Counted from the first letter of the stretch, positions 26,434 to 34,702 are shown. The stretch is DNA of 64,000 nucleotides from Goekera deserti (GCF_010685995.1 NZ_JAAGWK010000008.1:1-64000); one strand, 5' to 3'. The notes: generated from the letters alone by a model not told the origin. Numbers and translations: made by a program.

Positions 26434-26634
26434 ATGAGCAGGACGGCGATGCTGCTGGTGAGCGGGCTGGGCGCCGGGGTGCTGGGCCTGACCGGGGAGC
26501 TGCGCCCGGAGACCGCGCAGCACTCCTCCAGCGCGGCGGTGGTCACCAGCGCGGCCCCGGCCGCGCCGGGTGTGCCGCCCGCCGCGCCGCGTCTCGCGCC
26601 GGCCAGGCAGCTGTGCCTGGTGTGCTGGCTCTGA
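26434..26634 (+). CDS. Small membrane peptide with C-terminal CxxC
   Basis: The 66-residue product has a hydrophobic N-terminal helix (AMLLVSGLGAGVLGLTG), a Ser/Ala/Pro-rich linker and a C-terminus reading ARQLCLVCWL, so two Cys separated by two residues lie at the extreme end. ATG 26434 is preceded by GAGGAGG. It has its own copy of the cluster operator upstream, which places it in the same regulon. It may be another exported peptide or an accessory. I know no family with this tail. Confidence 0.6.
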   Translation: MSRTAMLLVSGLGAGVLGLTGELRPETAQHSSSAAVVTSAAPAAPGVPPAAPRLAPARQLCLVCWL

Positions 26635-26710
26635 GGATGCCTGGAACGGTCCGGGCACACCGTCGCCCGGACCGGGCACCACCGGCCGGGGCCGGGGGGA
26701 CACTGGGCCG

Positions 26711-27274
26711 GTGAGCTTCATCTTCGGCGGGGTGCGCGGCCGGGAGGACCCCGAGCTGCGGTCCGCCAACCGGCGCTCGCGCATGCACATCGCCCGGGAC
26801 ATCAACGACGAGCGCACCCTGGCCTCCGACGACCGGGAGCCGATCCGCCGGGGCAACCACTGGGTGTGGCTCGCCGTGGCGATCGTGGCGTTCGGTGTGC
26901 TGGCGCTGGTGAACGGCCGCGGCACCGGCGACGTCCCGCTCACCGCCGACTGCACCACGCCGGGCATCGCGGCCCAGCCCGACCCGGTGGAGCCGGGTGC
27001 GGTCCTGCAGTACCGGCTCACCGGACCGGACGGCGTCCGGTACGTGGTCACCCTGGACGGCGAGCCGGTGCGCGGCGACGCCGGCAGCACGGTGCAGTAC
27101 CAGAGCACCGACAGCGGCCCCGCGCTGCAGCTGACGCAGTGCGTGAGCCCCTCGCTGGTGCTCGCCGCCCCGGCCGCCGAGGGGCCGCACGAGCTCGTCC
27201 TGCTGCGGCTGGCCGACGACGGCAGCGCCACGCCCGTGGCCCGCCGCACGGTCACCGTCAGCTCGCCGGGGTGA
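26711..27274 (+). CDS. Single-pass membrane protein of unknown function
   Basis: The 187-residue protein has a charged N-terminal 45 residues (MSFIFGGVRGREDPELR, then arginine-rich), one transmembrane helix (HWVWLAVAIVAFGVLALV) and an extracytoplasmic domain of about 110 residues with two Cys that could form a disulfide, ending in a beta-rich segment (HELVLLRLADDG). GTG 26711 was chosen because upstream sequence is intergenic. I recognise no family. Confidence 0.7.
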   Translation: MSFIFGGVRGREDPELRSANRRSRMHIARDINDERTLASDDREPIRRGNHWVWLAVAIVAFGVLALVNGRGTGDVPLTADCTTPGIAAQPDPVEPGAVLQYRLTGPDGVRYVVTLDGEPVRGDAGSTVQYQSTDSGPALQLTQCVSPSLVLAAPAAEGPHELVLLRLADDGSATPVARRTVTVSSPG

Positions 27275-27326
27275 CGGCGCAGCCGGCGTCTCCCGGCCGG
27301 GCGGCACGATCCGGCACAGTGACGGC

Positions 27327-28295
27327 ATGCTGCTCCACCTGCGGGTCACCGTGCCCACCGACCGGTCCGAGGCCGTGCGGGAGCTGTTCGCCGCCGACTG
27401 CGGCTGCGCGCACCTGGCGATCGTGCCCGGCGGCTCGATCCAGCCGCCCGGCGACCTGTTCCTCGTCGACGTCGCCCGGGAGTCCGCCGACGGGCTGATC
27501 GCCGCGCTGCGCGGGCTCGGGGTGGACGAGGACGGCGGCATCGCCATCGAGGCGGTGGACGCCGCGGTGTCCCGCCCGGCCGAGCGGGCCGAGGAGCAGG
27601 CCCCCGGCGACGGTGCGGACGCCGTCGTCTGGGAGCAGGTGGTGCGCACCACCGACGCCGACTCCAGCCTGTCCGGCTCCTACCTGGCGTTCCTCACCAT
27701 CGCCACGCTGCTCGCCGGGGTGGCGATCGTCAACGACTCGGCGATCCTGGTGATCGGTGCGATGGTGCTGGGCCCGGAGTTCGCGCCGCTGGCCGCGCTG
27801 GCCGTGTCCGCGGTGGCCCGGCGGCCCAACACCGCCCGCCGTGCGGCGGTCACGCTGTTCGCCGGGTTCGCGGCGGCGATCGTCGTGACCACCGTGGTCG
27901 CACTGCTGGGGCGGTGGCTGGGCTGGTACGGCCCCGAGCTGCTGGACGCCGCCCGGCCGGCCACCGGCTTCATCACCCGGCCCGACCGCTGGTCGTGGGT
28001 GGTGGCGGTGCTGGCCGGTGTCGCCGGCGTGCTGTCGCTGACGTCGTCGAAGTCCGGTGCGCTGGTCGGGGTGTTCATCTCCGTCACCACCGTCCCGGCG
28101 GCCGCGGACATGGCGCTGTCGCTGGCCCTGGGCGGGGCCGGCGAGTTCTGGGCGGCCACCGCGCAGCTGGCCATCAACCTGGTCGGCATCCTCGTGGCGG
28201 CGTACCTGACCCTGTCGGTGCAGCGGCTGGTCTGGCACCGCGTCCCGCGGGCCACCCCGCGGGCGGACCGGGTCGGTGGGCCTCTCGCCACCTGA
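27327..28295 (+). CDS. DUF389 family membrane protein
   Basis: The 322-residue protein begins with a small ACT-like domain (MLLHLRVTVPTDRSEAVREL) and then has about six membrane helices containing the DUF389 hallmark NDSAILVIGAMVLGPEFAPL and, later, SLTSSKSGALVGVFISVTTVPA. The family (formerly YhhE/TIGR00271-like) is widespread in actinobacteria; its transport substrate or other function is not established. It lies upstream of an MFS transporter on the same strand. Confidence 0.88.
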   Translation: MLLHLRVTVPTDRSEAVRELFAADCGCAHLAIVPGGSIQPPGDLFLVDVARESADGLIAALRGLGVDEDGGIAIEAVDAAVSRPAERAEEQAPGDGADAVVWEQVVRTTDADSSLSGSYLAFLTIATLLAGVAIVNDSAILVIGAMVLGPEFAPLAALAVSAVARRPNTARRAAVTLFAGFAAAIVVTTVVALLGRWLGWYGPELLDAARPATGFITRPDRWSWVVAVLAGVAGVLSLTSSKSGALVGVFISVTTVPAAADMALSLALGGAGEFWAATAQLAINLVGILVAAYLTLSVQRLVWHRVPRATPRADRVGGPLAT

Positions 28296-28352
28296 GGGCG
28301 GGCGCCCGACCCACCGCACGACCGGTCGCGCGCGGGAGGGACCATCGACGCC

Positions 28353-29591
28353 GTGACCGCACCCGCACCCACCACCACCACCGGCACCGCCGGCCGCGGC
28401 CTGGTGCTGATCGGCGTGGCGATCGTGCTGACCGGGCTGAACCTGCGCTCGGCGGTCACCAGCGTCGGCCCGGTGCTGGACGAGGTGGAGCAGGGGCTGG
28501 GCATCTCCAGCGGTGCGGCCGGGGTGATCACCAGCCTGCCGGTGCTCTGCTTCGCCCTCATCGGGTTCACCGGCCCGGCGCTGGCCGCGCGCTTCCGCGA
28601 CTCCCACGTGCTGGCCGCCGCCCTGCTGTCCATGACCGCCGGGCTGCTGCTGCGGGCGCTCTCCGACTCGTTCGGCGTCTTCGTGGTGGGCACGGTGGGC
28701 GCGATGGTGGGCGGTGCGCTGGGCAACGTACTGCTGCCCGGGCTGGTGAAGCGCCACTTCCCCACCCGGGTCGGGCTGCTGGTCGGCGCGTACAGCACCG
28801 CGATGACCGTGGGCGGCGCGTCCGCGGCGATCAGCACGGCGCCGGTGGCCGGCAGCCTGGGCGCCGACGGGTGGCGCTGGGCGCTGGGCATCTGGGCGGT
28901 GCCGGCCCTGGTCGCGGCGGTGGGCTGGCTCGCCGTCCGGGCGCGGCCGGGGGCGTCCCGGCAGGGGCACACGGCGGTGCGCATGCGGATGCTGTTCCGC
29001 AGCCGGCTGGCCTGGGCCATGGTGGTCTTCTTCGGCGTCCAGGCGATGGAGGCCTACATCGTCATCGGCTGGACGGCGCAGTACCTGCGCGACCAGGGCA
29101 TGGCCGCCTCGACGGCCGGGCTCCTGCTCGGCGTCAACTCGATCGCCAGCATCCCGCTGAACGCCGTGGTCGCCGCGCTCACCGTGCGCCAGCGCCTGCA
29201 GCGGCCGATGCTCGCGGTGTTCCTGTGCTGCTACGTCGCCGGTTTCACCGGCCTGATGGTGGCCCCGCTGACGGCGACCGTGGTGTGGATGCTGCTGCTC
29301 GCCGTGGCCATGAGCACCTTCGCGATGATGCTGGCGCTGCTCGCGTTGCGGGCCCGCACCCCGGAGTCGACCGCGGCGCTGTCCACGATGACCCAGAGCT
29401 GGGGGTACCTGCTCGCCGCCGGCGGCCCGCTGCTGGTCGGCGTCGCCCGGGGGATCACCGGCGGCTACGAGGGCATGTTCGCGCTGTGCCTGGGCGGCGT
29501 CGCCGTCCTGGCGGTGGCGGGGTGGGTGGCCTGCCGCGAGCGCTACGTCGACGACGAGCTGTCGGAGCCGGCCGGCCGGCTGCGGGACTGA
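28353..29591 (+). CDS. MFS transporter, CynX/NimT type
   Basis: This 412-residue protein has about twelve membrane helices. The N-terminal GLNLRSAVTSVGPVLDEVE is typical of the cyanate/nitroimidazole (CynX/NimT) branch of the major facilitator superfamily. The middle loop carries Arg-rich sequence before SRLAWAMVVFFGVQAMEAY. The substrate is unknown. GTG 28353 is the first start after the DUF389 gene. Its stop lies 1 nt from the end of the convergent dcd gene. Confidence 0.87.
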   Translation: MTAPAPTTTTGTAGRGLVLIGVAIVLTGLNLRSAVTSVGPVLDEVEQGLGISSGAAGVITSLPVLCFALIGFTGPALAARFRDSHVLAAALLSMTAGLLLRALSDSFGVFVVGTVGAMVGGALGNVLLPGLVKRHFPTRVGLLVGAYSTAMTVGGASAAISTAPVAGSLGADGWRWALGIWAVPALVAAVGWLAVRARPGASRQGHTAVRMRMLFRSRLAWAMVVFFGVQAMEAYIVIGWTAQYLRDQGMAASTAGLLLGVNSIASIPLNAVVAALTVRQRLQRPMLAVFLCCYVAGFTGLMVAPLTATVVWMLLLAVAMSTFAMMLALLALRARTPESTAALSTMTQSWGYLLAAGGPLLVGVARGITGGYEGMFALCLGGVAVLAVAGWVACRERYVDDELSEPAGRLRD

Positions 29592-29592
29592 C

Positions 29593-30189
29593 TCAGACGG
29601 GCGGGGCCGGGCGGCGCGTCTCGGCGCGGGAGAAGTTCCGGAACGACCGGGACGGCGTGGGGCCGCGCTGGTCCTGGTAGCGGGAGCCGTAGACCGACGA
29701 GCCGTACGGGTGCTCCGCCGGGCTGGACAGCCGGAACAGGCACAGCTGCCCGATCTTCATGCCCGGCCACAGGGTGATCGGCAGGTTCGCCACGTTCGAC
29801 AGCTCGAGGGTGATGTGACCGGTGAACCCGGGGTCGACGAAGCCCGCGGTGGAGTGGGTGAGCAGCCCCAGCCGGCCCAGCGAGCTCTTGCCCTCCAGCC
29901 GGGCTGCCAGGTCGTCGGGGATGCGCACCACCTCGAGGGTGGACCCGAGCACGAACTCCCCCGGGTGCAGCACGAACGGCTCGTCGCCGTCGGGCTCCAC
30001 CAGGCTGGTCAGGTCGTCCTGCTGCAGCGCCGGGTCGATGTGGGTGTACCGCGCGTTGTTGAACACCCGGAAGAACCGGTCGAGCCGCACGTCGATGCTC
30101 GAGGGCTGGACCAGCCCGGCGTCGAAGGGCTCGATGCCCAGCCGGCCCTCCGCGATCGCGGCCGAGATGTCGCGGTCGGACAGCAGCAT
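29593..30189 (-). CDS. dcd: dCTP deaminase
   Basis: The 198-residue protein starts [19 protein letters not shown] and contains [20 protein letters not shown] and HITLELSN, which include the active-site Ser/Arg and Glu of the Dcd/dUTPase trimer family. It makes dUTP, or in the bifunctional mycobacterial type dUMP directly, for dTMP synthesis. Which type this is cannot be settled by eye. The C-terminal [16 protein letters not shown] is the usual lid segment; a short Pro/Ala tail follows. Confidence 0.95.
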   Translation of the reverse strand: MLLSDRDISAAIAEGRLGIEPFDAGLVQPSSIDVRLDRFFRVFNNARYTHIDPALQQDDLTSLVEPDGDEPFVLHPGEFVLGSTLEVVRIPDDLAARLEGKSSLGRLGLLTHSTAGFVDPGFTGHITLELSNVANLPITLWPGMKIGQLCLFRLSSPAEHPYGSSVYGSRYQDQRGPTPSRSFRNFSRAETRRPAPPV

Positions 30190-30238
30190 GGCGCGGAGCC
30201 TACTGACGCCCGCGGTGGGCCACGGCCGGGGTCACCCG

Positions 30239-30267
30239 CACATCCGCCTCTCATCCCCGGCTCATCC
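30239..30267. promoter_or_regulatory. Three 11-bp-phased CTCATCC-type boxes
   Basis: CACATCC (30239), CTCATCC (30250) and CTCATCC (30261) recur at exactly 11 bp, the arrangement bound by OmpR/PhoB-type response regulators on one DNA face. The boxes lie 21-49 nt before the start at 30288, and the same CTCATC element occurs at 31550-31591 and 34681-34702 around the nearby two-component system. Confidence 0.55.
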
Positions 30268-30287
30268 GGCGCGGGCAGCGTGGTGGG

Positions 30288-31535
30288 GTGACCACCAGCC
30301 TGCTCGCCCCCGCCGCGTCCCCCGCGCTCGCCGCCGGGTGGCCGCCGTCCCTGCAGCTGCTGCTCGGCGAGGCCGCGGTCGACCTCTGGTCGGCGGCGCT
30401 GGCGCCCACCGGAGCCGGCCTGCGGTCGCTGCGCGCCACCTCGGTCACCCTGCAGCCCGACGGCGCGGCCATCGTGCAGTACGCGGCGTCGCTGGTCACC
30501 GCCGACGGCCGGCCCGCGCGGGACACCCTGGCGGCCACCACCGGCAGCCGCATCCCGGACGGCGCCGCGGTGCTGGCCGGGGACGTGTCGGGGACCACCG
30601 TCGAGGTCGGCCTGTGGCGGTGGCCGCACGACCCCGCGCTGCCGGCGCTGGCCTGGGCGACGTCGGCCGCGGCGGTGCGCGCTCGGCTGCCCGGGCTCGG
30701 CGTGCCCGCCGAGGACGCCCGGCTGCGGCTGCGGGCCTACCGGCCCGGCCGCCGTGCCGTCGTCGAGGTGACCTCCGCCCGCGGCACCTGGTACCTCAAG
30801 GTGGTGCGGCCCCGGGCCGCCGCGCCGCTGGCCGAACGGCACGCCGTGCTCGGCAGCGGCGCCCCTGTGCCGCCGGTGCTGGCCGGTACCCCCGACGGGG
30901 TGCTGGTGCTCCCGGGCCTGCCGGGCACGCCGATGCGTGCGCTGCTGGCCGGCGACGGCGCCGGGCTGCCCGACCTGGCCGCGGTGGACGCCGTCCTCGA
31001 CGCGCTGCCGGCCGCTGCGCTGGACCTGCCGGCCCCGGGTCGGCACGCCCCCGGCGACGCGCTCGGCCGGGCCCGCGGGCACGCCGCGGTGCTCGGCATG
31101 GTGGCGCCGCACCTGCGCCCGCGGCTGGACCGGCTCTGCGCGGCGCTGGAGGGCGTGGACCCCGGCCGGCACGAGCGGGTGCCCGTGCACGGCGACCTGT
31201 ACGAGGCCCAGCTGCTGGTCACCGACGGCGCGGTGACCGGCCTGCTGGACGTGGACACCGCCGGGGCCGGGCACCGGGTGGACGACTGGGCGACGCTGCT
31301 GGCGCACCTGGCCGTGCTGGAGCAGCTGCTGCCGGACCCGGCGACGGTGATCCGCACCCGGGCCGCCTGGACCGCCGAGCTGGCCGGCCGCTGGCCCGAC
31401 GACGCACTGCGGGCCCGGGTCGCCGCCGTGCTGCTGGGCCTGGCGACCGGGCCGTTCCGGGTGCAGCAGGCCGGCTGGCCGGCTCGCACCGAGGCCCGGC
31501 TGGCCCTGGCCGAGGCCGCGCTGACCGGCGGCTGA
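30288..31535 (+). CDS. Aminoglycoside phosphotransferase-like kinase-fold protein
   Basis: The 415-residue protein has an APH/choline-kinase fold in its second half: a Lys strand (GTWYLKVVRP), the catalytic loop VHGDLYEAQLLV and the metal-binding LLDVDTAGAGHRVDDWA. The usual catalytic-loop Asn (HGDxxxxN) is replaced by Gln, and DxD replaces DFE/DWE. It may still bind ATP; catalysis is uncertain. The first 140 residues resemble no domain I know. It has OmpR-type boxes in its promoter. True drug resistance is not implied. Confidence 0.75.
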   Translation: MTTSLLAPAASPALAAGWPPSLQLLLGEAAVDLWSAALAPTGAGLRSLRATSVTLQPDGAAIVQYAASLVTADGRPARDTLAATTGSRIPDGAAVLAGDVSGTTVEVGLWRWPHDPALPALAWATSAAAVRARLPGLGVPAEDARLRLRAYRPGRRAVVEVTSARGTWYLKVVRPRAAAPLAERHAVLGSGAPVPPVLAGTPDGVLVLPGLPGTPMRALLAGDGAGLPDLAAVDAVLDALPAAALDLPAPGRHAPGDALGRARGHAAVLGMVAPHLRPRLDRLCAALEGVDPGRHERVPVHGDLYEAQLLVTDGAVTGLLDVDTAGAGHRVDDWATLLAHLAVLEQLLPDPATVIRTRAAWTAELAGRWPDDALRARVAAVLLGLATGPFRVQQAGWPARTEARLALAEAALTGG

Positions 31536-31549
31536 GCAGCGCGGACGAG

Positions 31550-31591
31550 CGATGAGAGAGCACTCATCGAGCTCTCCCTCCCGGCTCACCC
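31550..31591. promoter_or_regulatory. CGATGAG/CTCATCG palindrome with phased half-sites
   Basis: CGATGAG-N6-CTCATCG (31550-31569) is an inverted repeat. From its right half, CTCATCG (31563), CTCCCTC (31574) and CTCACCC (31585) continue at 11-bp steps, the same geometry as at 30239-30267. It is about 55-95 nt before the small acidic protein gene. Confidence 0.55.
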
Positions 31592-31643
31592 GCGGCGCCG
31601 AACCTGGTTCCTGTCAGCACGACCACCGAGGAGAGGAACCCCC

Positions 31644-31997
31644 GTGAACGCCCGCCCCGCCACCTGGAAGATCGTCACCTTCGGCGCCGCCCTCACCGGG
31701 CTCGGCCTGGCCGGCACCGGTGTCGCGCTCGCCGACGACGACCGCACCGGCTCGCAGCCGTCGATCTCGGTGACCGACGCCCCGGCCGACGCGGGACCCG
31801 GCGCCGGCCCGGCCGACGCCTCCCCGGAGTCCGCGGACTCCCCCGCGGAGAGCGCGGTCGACTCGGCCGACGACGCCAGCCCGGACACCGCCAGCCCGGA
31901 CGACGCGAGCCCGGACACCACCACCCCCGACACCGCGACCGCGGACGACGCCACCCCCGACGACGCCACCCCGGACGACACGACGCCCGACGACTGA
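31644..31997 (+). CDS. Small secreted acidic Asp/Thr/Pro-repeat protein
   Basis: The 117-residue protein has a clear signal peptide (TWKIVTFGAALTGLGLAGTGVALA, cleavage probably after ALA near residue 30). The rest is a disordered acidic chain; the end is a near-perfect repeat of (S/T)PDDA and TPDT units. GTG/ATG choice: the GTG at 31644 follows GAGAGGA. Such tails can bind divalent cations or coat the wall. It lies beside an OmpR-type two-component system, and another acidic-tail protein lies on the other side of that system. Confidence 0.75.
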   Translation: MNARPATWKIVTFGAALTGLGLAGTGVALADDDRTGSQPSISVTDAPADAGPGAGPADASPESADSPAESAVDSADDASPDTASPDDASPDTTTPDTATADDATPDDATPDDTTPDD

Positions 31998-32059
31998 CCG
32001 CCCGGCCCGCAGCCCCCGCCCCCGCCGTACGGGGGTGGGGGCCGCGGCGTGCGCGGCGG

Positions 32060-32722
32060 TCAGCCGGCCAGCCGGTAGCCCATCCCGCGGACCGTCTCGA
32101 TCCGGTGCGCACCCAGCTTCTTGCGCAGGTAGCGCACGTACACGTCCACCACGTTGGACCCCGGGTCGAAGTCGTAGCCCCACACGTGGCTGAGCAGCTG
32201 CTCCCGGGCCAGCACCTGCCCGGGGTGGCGCAGGAAGGTCTCGGTGAGGGCGAACTCGCGGGCCGACAGGTCGATGGTCCGCTCACCCACCCGGGCCCGC
32301 CGGGTGCGCAGGTCCAGCGACAGGTCGCCGGCGGCGAGCACGGTCAGCTCGGCCACCTGCCGGTCCGGGGCCAGTCGCAGCCGCACCCGGGCCAGCAGCT
32401 CCTCGAAGCGGAACGGCTTGGCCATGTAGTCGTCGGCCCCGCCCTCCAGCCCGGCGACGGTGTCCTGCACGCTGTCCCGCGCGGTGAGCACCACCACCGG
32501 GATGGTGCTGCGCTCGGCCCGCAGCGCCCGCAGCACGGAGAAGCCGTCGAGCACCGGCAGCCCGATGTCCAGCAGCAGCAGGTCGAACTCGCCGGTGCGG
32601 GCGCGGTCCAGCGCGGTCAGGCCGTCGCCGACGACGCTGGTGCTGAAGCCGTTGGCCCGCAGCCCCTTCTCCACGAACGAGGCGATCCGGGGTTCGTCCT
32701 CGGCGATCAGGATCCTGCTCAC
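32060..32722 (-). CDS. OmpR/PhoB-type response regulator
   Basis: The 220-residue protein has a receiver domain (ILIAEDEPRI, phospho-Asp in LLLLDIGLPVLDGF, Thr in VVVLTAR, Lys in MAKPF) and a C-terminal winged helix (LSAREFALTETFLRHPGQVL, WGYDFDPGSNVVDVYVRYLR, VRGMGYRLA). GTG 32722 gives a normal-length protein; upstream in-frame sequence overlaps the histidine kinase. It is 10 nt downstream of the kinase gene. Likely targets are the 11-bp-phased CTCATCC elements nearby. Confidence 0.95.
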   Translation of the reverse strand: MSRILIAEDEPRIASFVEKGLRANGFSTSVVGDGLTALDRARTGEFDLLLLDIGLPVLDGFSVLRALRAERSTIPVVVLTARDSVQDTVAGLEGGADDYMAKPFRFEELLARVRLRLAPDRQVAELTVLAAGDLSLDLRTRRARVGERTIDLSAREFALTETFLRHPGQVLAREQLLSHVWGYDFDPGSNVVDVYVRYLRKKLGAHRIETVRGMGYRLAG

Positions 32723-32732
32723 AGTCCTGTGG

Positions 32733-34253
32733 TCACAGCGTGCCTCCGACGGGTTCGGGGACGTCCGCGGTCGCGGTGGCGTCGTCGACGGTGTCGCTGC
32801 TGTCGCCCGCCGGTGGGGCGAGGTCGGCCGGCAGCACGAGGGTGAAGGTGGCGCCGCGGCCGGGCACGCTGTCCAGCACGACGCGGCCGCCGTGGGCGCC
32901 GGCGATGGCGGTGACGATGGACAGGCCCAGGCCGGCGCCGTCGGAGCGGCGGGCACCGGACCGGCCCCGGGCGAAGCGCTCGAAGACGCGCTCGCGGTCG
33001 CCGGCGTCGACGCCGGGTCCGCTGTCGGCCACCCAGAACCGCAGGTCGTCCGCGGACAGCCGGCTGCCGAGCGCGATCCGCCCGCCGGCGTCGGTGTACC
33101 GGGCGGCGTTGTCGGCCAGCGCCACCAGCGCCTGGGTGACCCGCTGCGGGTCCAGCACAGCGTCCACCTGGGCGACGTCCTCCAGCACCCACGCGTGGTC
33201 GCCCAGCCGGCGCACCTTGTCGAACACGTCCGCGGTGAGGGCCGCCACGTCGACCGGCTGCGGCCGCACGAACGCCGGCTGCTCGGCCCGGGCCAGCAGC
33301 AGCAGGTCGCTGACGATGCGGTTCATCCGGTCCAGCTCGTCGTCGACCAGCGCCACGGTCTCCCGGACGTCGGCCGGGTCGGCCGGGTCGAGCACGTCGA
33401 GGTGGCCGCGCACGATGGTGATCGGGGTGCGCAGCTCGTGGCCGGCGTCGTCGAGGAAGCGCCGCTGGGCGGCGACCCCGGTCTCCACCCGGTCGAGCAT
33501 GGCGTTCACCGAGTGCGCCAGGTCGGTGAGCTCGTCGGAGGCCCGGCCCTCGACGGGGATGCGGCCGGACAGGTCCGTCTCGGTGATCCCCTGCGCGGTG
33601 GTGGCGACGTCGCGCACCGGCCGGAGGATGCGCCCGGCCACCACCCAGGCGCCGCCGGCCGCGGCCAGCGTGGTCAGCGCCCCGACGCCGAGCATCAGCC
33701 GGGCGGTCTGCGCCGCGGGCTCGCGTTCCTGGTCGGCGAAGTAGGCCACCACGACGACGCCGCGCTGCGGGTCGCCCTGCAGGGACACCGGGACGGCGAG
33801 GTACAGCACCTCACCGGCGCCGCTGTCGTAGCTGCCGGCCTGCGTGCTGGTCACCGACCCCACCAGCCGGGTGAAGGCGGCGTCCTCGCTGAGCAGCACC
33901 GGGGCCTCGATCCGGCTCTGGAACCGGTAGGTGCCGTCGACGTAGCCGAGGAACTTCTCGTTCGGGCGGGCCAGGTTGTAGGTGATCACCGACCGCAGCA
34001 CGGCGTCGACCCCGGTGAACGGCTGCCCGGTGAGCGGGTCGAAGCCGGACAGGGTGAGGGCGGAGAACTCGGTGACCTCGGCGCGCAGCGCGGCGTCCAT
34101 CCGCTCGTCGGTGGCTCGGATGAGCAGCCGCCAGGTGACGAAGGTGACCACGGCCAGCGACAGCATGACCAGCAGCAGGACCCAGCCGATGATCCGCGTC
34201 CGGGCAGCACGGGGCGCCCACCGCCGACGGCTCCCCTGCTGGACTGCGCTCAC
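32733..34253 (-). CDS. Sensor histidine kinase
   Basis: The 506-residue kinase has an N-terminal transmembrane helix (IIGWVLLLVMLSLAVVTFVTW), an extracytoplasmic sensor of about 150 residues, a second helix (LMLGVGALTTLAAAGGAWVVAG), a HAMP segment, the H-box DDAGHELRTPITIVRGH, and the N/G boxes (ADNAARYTDAGG, DSGPGV, GAGLGLSIV). GTG 34253 starts just before the first helix. It is transcribed between the acidic-tail gene and its response regulator. The sensor domain does not tell me the signal; the acidic secreted neighbours suggest cations or envelope stress. Confidence 0.93.
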   Translation of the reverse strand: MSAVQQGSRRRWAPRAARTRIIGWVLLLVMLSLAVVTFVTWRLLIRATDERMDAALRAEVTEFSALTLSGFDPLTGQPFTGVDAVLRSVITYNLARPNEKFLGYVDGTYRFQSRIEAPVLLSEDAAFTRLVGSVTSTQAGSYDSGAGEVLYLAVPVSLQGDPQRGVVVVAYFADQEREPAAQTARLMLGVGALTTLAAAGGAWVVAGRILRPVRDVATTAQGITETDLSGRIPVEGRASDELTDLAHSVNAMLDRVETGVAAQRRFLDDAGHELRTPITIVRGHLDVLDPADPADVRETVALVDDELDRMNRIVSDLLLLARAEQPAFVRPQPVDVAALTADVFDKVRRLGDHAWVLEDVAQVDAVLDPQRVTQALVALADNAARYTDAGGRIALGSRLSADDLRFWVADSGPGVDAGDRERVFERFARGRSGARRSDGAGLGLSIVTAIAGAHGGRVVLDSVPGRGATFTLVLPADLAPPAGDSSDTVDDATATADVPEPVGGTL

Positions 34254-34290
34254 CGGCTGCCCAACGTCGCGCGGGCCGGTGGTGTCCCCG

Positions 34291-34638
34291 TCACCCGTCG
34301 TCGTCCTCACCCGTGTCGTCGTCCGCGTCGTCGTCGTCGCCGTCGCCGTCGTCGTCGACCGGGGGCGGCTGCACCACGCCGCCGGATCCGGCCGACCCGC
34401 CGGGTGCCGACCCGCCGGGTGGGGGCCCGGCGGTGGGGGCGCCGGGACCCGCGCTGGGCCGGGGGACACCGACCTCGCCGGGGCCGCCGGGCGTGCCCGC
34501 CGGGGCCGGCACCGTGATGGGCGCGGGCGACGGCCCCCGCTCGACCGACGCCGGGCGCAGCGCCCCCACGCCGACGACGAGCACGGCCACGAGCAGCACC
34601 GCACCGGCCAGCCAGGTGGCGAGGCGGCGTGGGGTCAC
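34291..34638 (-). CDS. Membrane-anchored protein with poly-Asp tail
   Basis: The 115-residue protein (GTG 34638) has an N-terminal membrane anchor (LATWLAGAVLLVAVLVVGVG), a Gly/Pro-rich linker and a C-terminus of almost pure Asp/Gly/Glu (DDDGDGDDDDADDDTGEDDDG is the type, positions about 94-115). An ATG at 34674 gives a 127-residue version but would sit 7 nt from the palindrome. It precedes the kinase by 37 nt. Together with the 31644 protein it gives a two-component system bracketed by acidic exported proteins. Confidence 0.65.
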   Translation of the reverse strand: MTPRRLATWLAGAVLLVAVLVVGVGALRPASVERGPSPAPITVPAPAGTPGGPGEVGVPRPSAGPGAPTAGPPPGGSAPGGSAGSGGVVQPPPVDDDGDGDDDDADDDTGEDDDG

Positions 34639-34680
34639 GCGACCAGCGTGGACGGCCGGCACGCCCGGCCGCATGACATC

Positions 34681-34702
34681 CGGATGAGAGTCCTCTCATC
34701 CG
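34681..34702. promoter_or_regulatory. GGATGAGAG/CTCTCATCC palindrome
   Basis: CGGATGAGAG, a 2-nt centre and CTCTCATCCG form a perfect 10-bp-arm palindrome directly upstream of the acidic-tail/kinase/regulator operon. It shares the GATGAG/CTCATC element with the sites at 30239 and 31550, so it is a candidate autoregulatory site of the response regulator. It could also affect the divergent dienelactone hydrolase gene. Confidence 0.55.

Noticed and set aside
30288-31535. Aminoglycoside resistance gene
   Set aside because: Only the kinase fold is recognisable, a catalytic-loop residue is changed and the neighbours are not resistance genes.
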